Both the position numbers and the translations under genes were made by a program. Under the pieces are notes generated by a model that was given only the letters and a program-made list of their open reading frames with translations, did no database searches and had not been told where the DNA came from. Positions 60,078 through 64,000 of a DNA stretch of 64,000 nt are shown here, in pieces; position 1 is the stretch's first letter; every line of letters begins with the position of its first letter. This stretch comes from Alteriqipengyuania bathyomarina_B (GTDB lineage Bacteria; Pseudomonadota; Alphaproteobacteria; Sphingomonadales; Sphingomonadaceae), in contig NZ_JBCFZM010000001.1 in NCBI RefSeq assembly GCF_038594605.1, positions 1,054,001 through 1,118,000 on the forward strand, given 5' to 3'.

Positions 60078-60431
60078 GTGAACGATCCCCACACCAATGC
60101 CCCGCAGGCTCATCCCGTCCAGCAAGACGATCTCGGCCTGACCGGCCCTGTCGTCTGGCCGGCCAAGGGCACGCTGCCGCTGCGGCGCGACCTTGCGCAT
60201 ATCGAACTCGCCCCGCGGTTTCTCGTCGCGCATTATGCGGTGCCTACCGCCATGCATATCGGCGAGGCGCCTGCGGAGCTGATCCGTTCTACCAAGGGCG
60301 AAGCCGATGTGATCGCCAGGCTTGAGCCCGGCTGTGCGTTCCAGGCGCTCGACGTGACGACCACGTGGGTGTGGGGCTGCCTGGGGCCGGACGGGCCTTC
60401 GGGCTACGTAAAGCGCACCGCATTCGCCTGA
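60078..60431 (+). CDS. SH3-like domain protein
   Basis: A 117-residue protein. Its pattern, LRRDLAHIELAPRFLVAHYAVP then ARLEPGCAFQALDVTTTWVW and GYVKRTAF, matches the N-terminal region of sphingomonad NlpC/P60 (C40) hydrolases, which occur next to M17 aminopeptidase genes. Here the C40 catalytic domain is absent: the gene ends 10 bases before argC. So it is either a stand-alone SH3 protein or the remains of a split peptidase. The start is the GTG at 60078. Catalytic activity is not expected. Confidence 0.7.
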   Translation: MNDPHTNAPQAHPVQQDDLGLTGPVVWPAKGTLPLRRDLAHIELAPRFLVAHYAVPTAMHIGEAPAELIRSTKGEADVIARLEPGCAFQALDVTTTWVWGCLGPDGPSGYVKRTAFA

Positions 60432-60443
60432 TGGCCCGGTGAC

Positions 60444-61376
60444 ATGACCACGCCGGTATTCATCGACGGTGCTGCGGGCACCACGGGGCTCGAAATCGTG
60501 GAGCGGCTGACGGCCCATCCGCATTTCGAACCGGTCGTGCTGGACGAGGCGCGGCGCAAGGACGCGCACGCCCGGCGCGAAGCGCTCAACGACAATCCTT
60601 TCGCAGTCCTGTGCCTGCCCGACGATGCCGCGCGCGAAGCGGTGGCGCTGGTCGATCCGGCGAGCACGACGCGGATCGTGGATGCGTCGTCCGCCCACAG
60701 GGTGGCCGACGGCTGGACCTACGGTTTTCCAGAGGTGATCGGCCGCGCTTCGATCGCCGAGGCAACGCGCGTCGCCAATCCGGGCTGCTATCCCACCGGC
60801 TTCATCGCGCTGGTCGCGCCGCTGGTGCGCGCCGAGCTGCTGCCTGCGGATTGGCCCTTCACCGTCAACGCCGTCAGCGGCTATTCGGGCGGCGGCAAGG
60901 CGCTGATCGAGCGGTTCGAAGCGAACCCCGGCATCGCATTGCGCACCTACGGCCTGACGCTCGATCACAAGCATCTGCCCGAAATGCAGCGGCATGCCGG
61001 GTTGGAGCATTCCGTCCTCTTTGCGCCTTCGGTCGTGCCGGCGTTTCGCGGCATGCTGGCCGAGGTTCCGCTCCATCTGGGCGCGATGCGGACCGATCCG
61101 CGAGCCTATGCCCTGCGCGATGCGCTAAGCGAATTCTACAGCGATTCCGATGTCGTGCATGTCGTCCAGGAGGACGACACTGCCGAACTGCTGATCGATC
61201 GCGACGCCGCACCGTGGGACGGAATGGAGCTGCGCGTGTTCGGAAACGAGGGTGGCTGGAACGCGCGGCTGATCGCGGTGCTCGACAACCTCGGCAAAGG
61301 CGCCAGCGGCGCCGCGATCCAGAACCTCAACCTAATGGCCGGCTTTCCTGAAACTGCTTCGCTGCACGTGCGGTAG
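60444..61376 (+). CDS. argC: N-acetyl-gamma-glutamyl-phosphate reductase
   Basis: Third step of arginine biosynthesis: NADPH reduction of N-acetylglutamyl phosphate to the semialdehyde. The 310 residues have VFIDGAAGTTGLEIVERL at the N-terminus, DASSAHRVADGWTYGFPE, and the catalytic Cys115 in VANPGCYPTGF, plus FTVNAVSGYSGGGKALIERF and LDHKHLPEM. It belongs to the short (type 2) ArgC group. The ATG at 60444 starts 13 bp after the SH3-like gene. No other arg gene is in the window. Confidence 0.96.
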   Translation: MTTPVFIDGAAGTTGLEIVERLTAHPHFEPVVLDEARRKDAHARREALNDNPFAVLCLPDDAAREAVALVDPASTTRIVDASSAHRVADGWTYGFPEVIGRASIAEATRVANPGCYPTGFIALVAPLVRAELLPADWPFTVNAVSGYSGGGKALIERFEANPGIALRTYGLTLDHKHLPEMQRHAGLEHSVLFAPSVVPAFRGMLAEVPLHLGAMRTDPRAYALRDALSEFYSDSDVVHVVQEDDTAELLIDRDAAPWDGMELRVFGNEGGWNARLIAVLDNLGKGASGAAIQNLNLMAGFPETASLHVR

Positions 61377-61510
61377 GTTACAATCGGTCTGCAAACCGCC
61401 TTTTCCACGTAAAAAACTTGCCCCTTTATCGCAGTGCAACATTACAGTAGGCTCCCTGTAACAACGCGCCGACTCGTGTCGGCCAGGTTCTTCGGAGGAC
61501 AGCTCTCGCG

Positions 61511-61849
61511 GTGAAAAAGATCGAAGCGATCATCAAGCCCTTCAAACTCGACGAAGTGAAGGAAGCTCTCCACGAGGTTGGCGTATCGGGGATCACCGTC
61601 ACCGAGGCCAAGGGCTTCGGGCGACAGAAGGGCCACACCGAGTTGTATCGCGGCGCCGAATACGTCGTCGATTTCCTGCCCAAGGTGAAGCTCGAGGTCG
61701 TCGTACCCGATGCCCTCGCCGAAAGGACCGTGGAAGCCATCTCTTCCGCCGCACAGACCGGCCGCATCGGCGACGGCAAGATCTTCGTCTCGACCATCGA
61801 TTCCGCGTTGCGAATCCGCACCGGCGAGCGCGACGACGACGCCCTGTAA
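61511..61849 (+). CDS. glnB: nitrogen regulatory protein P-II
   Basis: Trimeric sensor of glutamine and 2-oxoglutarate that regulates the adenylylation of GlnA. The 112 residues start at a GTG at 61511 (KKIEAIIKPFKLDEVKEAL follows). The T-loop carries the uridylylation site Tyr51 in YRGAEYVVDFLPK, the B-loop TGRIGDGKIFV near 83-93. GGAGG lies 12-17 bases upstream. It precedes glnA by 44 bp on the same strand, the standard alphaproteobacterial glnB-glnA operon. No -24/-12 sigma-54 promoter is evident upstream. Confidence 0.97.
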   Translation: MKKIEAIIKPFKLDEVKEALHEVGVSGITVTEAKGFGRQKGHTELYRGAEYVVDFLPKVKLEVVVPDALAERTVEAISSAAQTGRIGDGKIFVSTIDSALRIRTGERDDDAL

Positions 61850-61893
61850 GCGCCTCCGGGCAACACTACTCTCCACCATCCGAAAGGAGCATC

Positions 61894-63303
61894 ATGTCAA
61901 CTGCCAGCGACGTCCTGAAACAGATCAAGGAAGAAGATATCGAGTGGGTCGACCTGCGATTCACCGACCCCAAGGGGAAATGGCAGCACCTGACCATGGT
62001 CGCCGGCATCCTGACCGAGGACGAGCTGGAAGATGGCCTGATGTTCGACGGATCGTCGATCGCGGGCTGGAAGGTCATCAACGAGAGCGACATGATCCTG
62101 CGGCCCGACCTGTCGCGGACCTATATCGATCCGTTCAGCGCGACGCCGATGATGATCATCTTCTGCGACATCGTGGAGCCCAACACGGGCGACTGGTACG
62201 CACGCGATCCGCGCACCACCGCCAAGCGCGCTGAGAACTATCTCAAGTCGACCGGTATCGGCGACACCATCTATGTCGGTCCCGAAGCCGAATTCTTCAT
62301 GTTCGACGATGTGCGGTTCGAAGACGGCTATGCGGGTTCGGGCTTCGCGATCGACGATGTCGAACTGCCGACCAATTCCGGCAAGGAATATGAATCGGGG
62401 AACATGGCCCATCGTCCGCGCGCAAAGGGTGGCTATTTCCCCGTCGCTCCGGTCGACAGCGCCGTCGACATTCGCGGCGAAATGGTCGCGACGATGATCG
62501 AGATGGGCCTGAACTGCGACAAGCATCACCACGAGGTGGCTGCGGCGCAGCACGAGCTGGGCCTGACCTTCTCGACGCTGGTCGAAACCGCCGACCAGAT
62601 GCAGATCTACAAGTACGTGGTGCACCAGGTTGCCCATGCCTACGGCAAGTCCGCCACCTTCATGCCCAAGCCGATCAAGGAAGATAACGGCAGCGGCATG
62701 CACACCCACATGTCGATCTGGAAGGATGGCGACCCCACCTTCGCTGGCACCGGCTATGCCGGGCTGTCCGACAATTGCCTCTATTACATCGGCGGCGTCA
62801 TCAAGCACGCCAAGGCGCTGAATGCCTTCACCAACCCGACCACCAACAGCTACAAGCGGCTGGTGCCGGGCTTCGAGGCACCGGTGCTGCTCGCCTATTC
62901 GGCGCGCAACCGCTCCGCCTCCTGCCGCATTCCCTATGGTGCGGGCGACAAGGCGAAGCGCGTGGAGTTCCGCTTTCCCGATGCGATGGCCAACCCCTAC
63001 CTCGCCTATTCGGCGCTGCTCATGGCGGGCCTCGACGGGATCCAGAACAAGATCCACCCGGGCGAAGCGATGGACAAGAACCTCTACGACCTGCCGCCGG
63101 CAGAACTGGCGGACGTGCCGACCGTTTGCGGCTCGCTTCGCGAAGCACTGATCGCGCTGGAGGAAGACCACGAGTTCCTGCTGAAGGGCGACGTGTTCAC
63201 GAAGGACCAGATCGAAGCCTACATCGAACTGTTGTGGGAACAGGTCGTCCGTCTCGAAACCACGCCCTGCGCGGTCGAATTCGACATGTACTACAGCGCG
63301 TAA
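61894..63303 (+). CDS. glnA: glutamine synthetase, type I
   Basis: ATP-dependent synthesis of glutamine from glutamate and ammonia; dodecameric. The 469 residues show FDGSSIAGWKVINESDM, NSGKEYESGNMAHRPRAKGG, the metal-site EVAAAQHELGLTFSTLVETAD, and NPTTNSYKRLVPGFEAPVLL. The adenylylation tyrosine is Tyr398 in KNLYDLPPAE, so activity should be controlled by GlnE and the upstream P-II. The ATG at 61894 has GAAAGGAG 8 bases upstream. Confidence 0.98.
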   Translation: MSTASDVLKQIKEEDIEWVDLRFTDPKGKWQHLTMVAGILTEDELEDGLMFDGSSIAGWKVINESDMILRPDLSRTYIDPFSATPMMIIFCDIVEPNTGDWYARDPRTTAKRAENYLKSTGIGDTIYVGPEAEFFMFDDVRFEDGYAGSGFAIDDVELPTNSGKEYESGNMAHRPRAKGGYFPVAPVDSAVDIRGEMVATMIEMGLNCDKHHHEVAAAQHELGLTFSTLVETADQMQIYKYVVHQVAHAYGKSATFMPKPIKEDNGSGMHTHMSIWKDGDPTFAGTGYAGLSDNCLYYIGGVIKHAKALNAFTNPTTNSYKRLVPGFEAPVLLAYSARNRSASCRIPYGAGDKAKRVEFRFPDAMANPYLAYSALLMAGLDGIQNKIHPGEAMDKNLYDLPPAELADVPTVCGSLREALIALEEDHEFLLKGDVFTKDQIEAYIELLWEQVVRLETTPCAVEFDMYYSA

Positions 63304-63331
63304 CCCGCGCCGATCTCAACCGATCACAAGA

Positions 63332-63366
63332 AGGGCCGCCAGAGAGCAATCCGGCGGCCCTTTTTC
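63332..63366 (+). terminator. Rho-independent terminator of glnBA
   Basis: A perfect 9 bp stem, AGGGCCGCC (63332-63340) with GGCGGCCCT (63353-63361), a 12-base loop and a run of five T follow the glnA stop by 28 bases. Confidence 0.93.
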
Positions 63367-63382
63367 TCGACACCAGATCGGC

Positions 63383-64000
63383 TCAGCGCGGCTTGAGCAT
63401 TCCGCGCGCACCGGTGGCGACGAACGCCCCGACCAGGGTCATTCCCATGACCAGTGCGACCACCAGTTTGGCGTCGAATGCAGGGCCGATGCCGTTCATC
63501 GCAAACGCGCTCCACACCAGCAACGTCACCACGACAAGCGCGCCGGCCACGCTCGCCCCTTCGAGGCTCACCTGCCGCATCAGCTCGTCCTGATATTTCC
63601 AGCTCTTCACCGTCAGGAACCCGGCCACCGCCAGCGCCGCAAGCACGCTCGCCACCGCGATTTCCACCGAGATCGCACCGCCTGTTCCGCTATTGGCGAG
63701 CACGATCATCATCGCTCCGAGAACGACATTGGCGAGCGAGCTGCCGAGCAGCGCCCCCCTGCTCTCAACCAGTTCATCGCTATCTTCGACATTGAGCACC
63801 TTGGAACCCGCGCGTGGCATCAGCGTGCCCAGGCCCACCATCAGCCCCATCGCCAGATAGGCAAGGCCCACACCGGACAGGATCACAGCAGAATCGCCGG
63901 TCTTGGCTGCATCCGTCCAGCGGAGCAGCAATGTTACGCCGAACGCGCCCGCGACCGCGCCGAACAACGCCGAAACGAGCATCTTCTTGCGAGGATCGGG
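63383..64000 (-). CDS. multi-pass membrane protein of unknown function, 5' end possibly outside the window
   Basis: The visible reading frame has 199 residues from an ATG at 63982, with five or six hydrophobic segments, for example FGAVAGAFGVTLLLRW near 7-22, SGVGLAYLAMGLMVGLGTLM, SVEIAVASVLAALAVAGFL and GALVVVTLLVWSAFAMNG. The soluble stretch between TM segments includes KVLNVEDSDELVESRGALLG. The frame stays open through the window edge (DPRKK before the ATG), so the true start may lie beyond 64000. I recognise no family. It converges on glnA. Confidence 0.7.
   Translation of the reverse strand, partial: PDPRKKMLVSALFGAVAGAFGVTLLLRWTDAAKTGDSAVILSGVGLAYLAMGLMVGLGTLMPRAGSKVLNVEDSDELVESRGALLGSSLANVVLGAMMIVLANSGTGGAISVEIAVASVLAALAVAGFLTVKSWKYQDELMRQVSLEGASVAGALVVVTLLVWSAFAMNGIGPAFDAKLVVALVMGMTLVGAFVATGARGMLKPR

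Noticed and set aside
61377..61510. Sigma-54 (-24/-12) promoter or NtrC sites before glnB
   Set aside because: No GG-N10-GC element of the right form and no TGCAC-type dyad could be found.

Overview
The window is a GC-rich chromosomal segment from an alphaproteobacterium, most probably order Sphingomonadales and family Erythrobacteraceae. The clues are the division cluster with an FtsZ of nearly 590 residues, a sulfite reductase operon with DUF2849 and DUF934 genes and no cysJ, tRNA genes of alphaproteobacterial type, and small palindromic repeats. The assignment is inference: there is no rRNA gene in the window. There is also no phage, transposon, integron or CRISPR. Most genes are housekeeping genes packed into operons with 1-4 bp overlaps.

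Layout. 1-3.5 kb: serine biosynthesis (serC and the 5' part of serA, minus strand) with a candidate structured serC leader and a REP-like repeat between the two genes, then a family-4 glycosyltransferase. 3.5-12 kb: a PadR-type repressor with an operator-like palindrome, rarA with a translationally coupled unknown gene, a TM2 protein, tRNA-Thr(TGT), an FMN/3Fe-4S glutamate-synthase-like protein, cardiolipin synthase, a DUF6065 protein and queF. 12-20.7 kb, plus strand: a sulfur region (mercaptopyruvate sulfurtransferase, metC, an MscS channel, then the cobA-DUF2849-cysI-DUF934-cysH operon) that makes siroheme, reduces APS to sulfite and sulfite to sulfide; cysK (49-50 kb) would then make cysteine. 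21-28 kb: an NAD(P)-dependent epimerase-like protein, obgE, tRNA-Ala(CGC), a polyproline lipoprotein, a Bax-inhibitor-1 family protein, YbjN and a SPOR-domain protein.

28-47.5 kb, minus strand: the complete division and cell wall (dcw) cluster, transcribed mraZ, rsmH, ftsL-like, ftsI, murE, murF, mraY, murD, ftsW, murG, murC, murB, a DUF4262 gene, ddl, ftsQ, ftsA, ftsZ. It supplies the cytoplasmic peptidoglycan precursor pathway from UDP-MurNAc onward together with the core divisome. Most junctions overlap. The only long gap is the 145 bp leader before ftsZ, which carries a hairpin. The region upstream of mraZ has three GANTC sites within 70 bp.

47.8-64 kb: a putative lipoprotein/membrane protein pair, cysK, a 2Fe-2S ferredoxin, a 3-methyladenine glycosylase, a gene broken by two frameshifts, an S9 peptidase followed by a cloverleaf-like repeat, a short-chain dehydrogenase, a pterin dehydratase, ccmA-ccmB, map, a DUF3298-like lipoprotein, an M17 aminopeptidase with a stand-alone SH3-like protein, argC, glnB-glnA with a clear terminator, and the start-side of a membrane protein that runs off the window.

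I found no convincing new multi-gene system. The items most worth a second look are the DUF4262 gene inside the dcw operon, the repeat hairpin that supplies and may mask the DUF934 ribosome binding site, the cloverleaf repeat at 54.2 kb, the candidate serC leader RNA and the double-frameshift gene at 51.3-51.9 kb.
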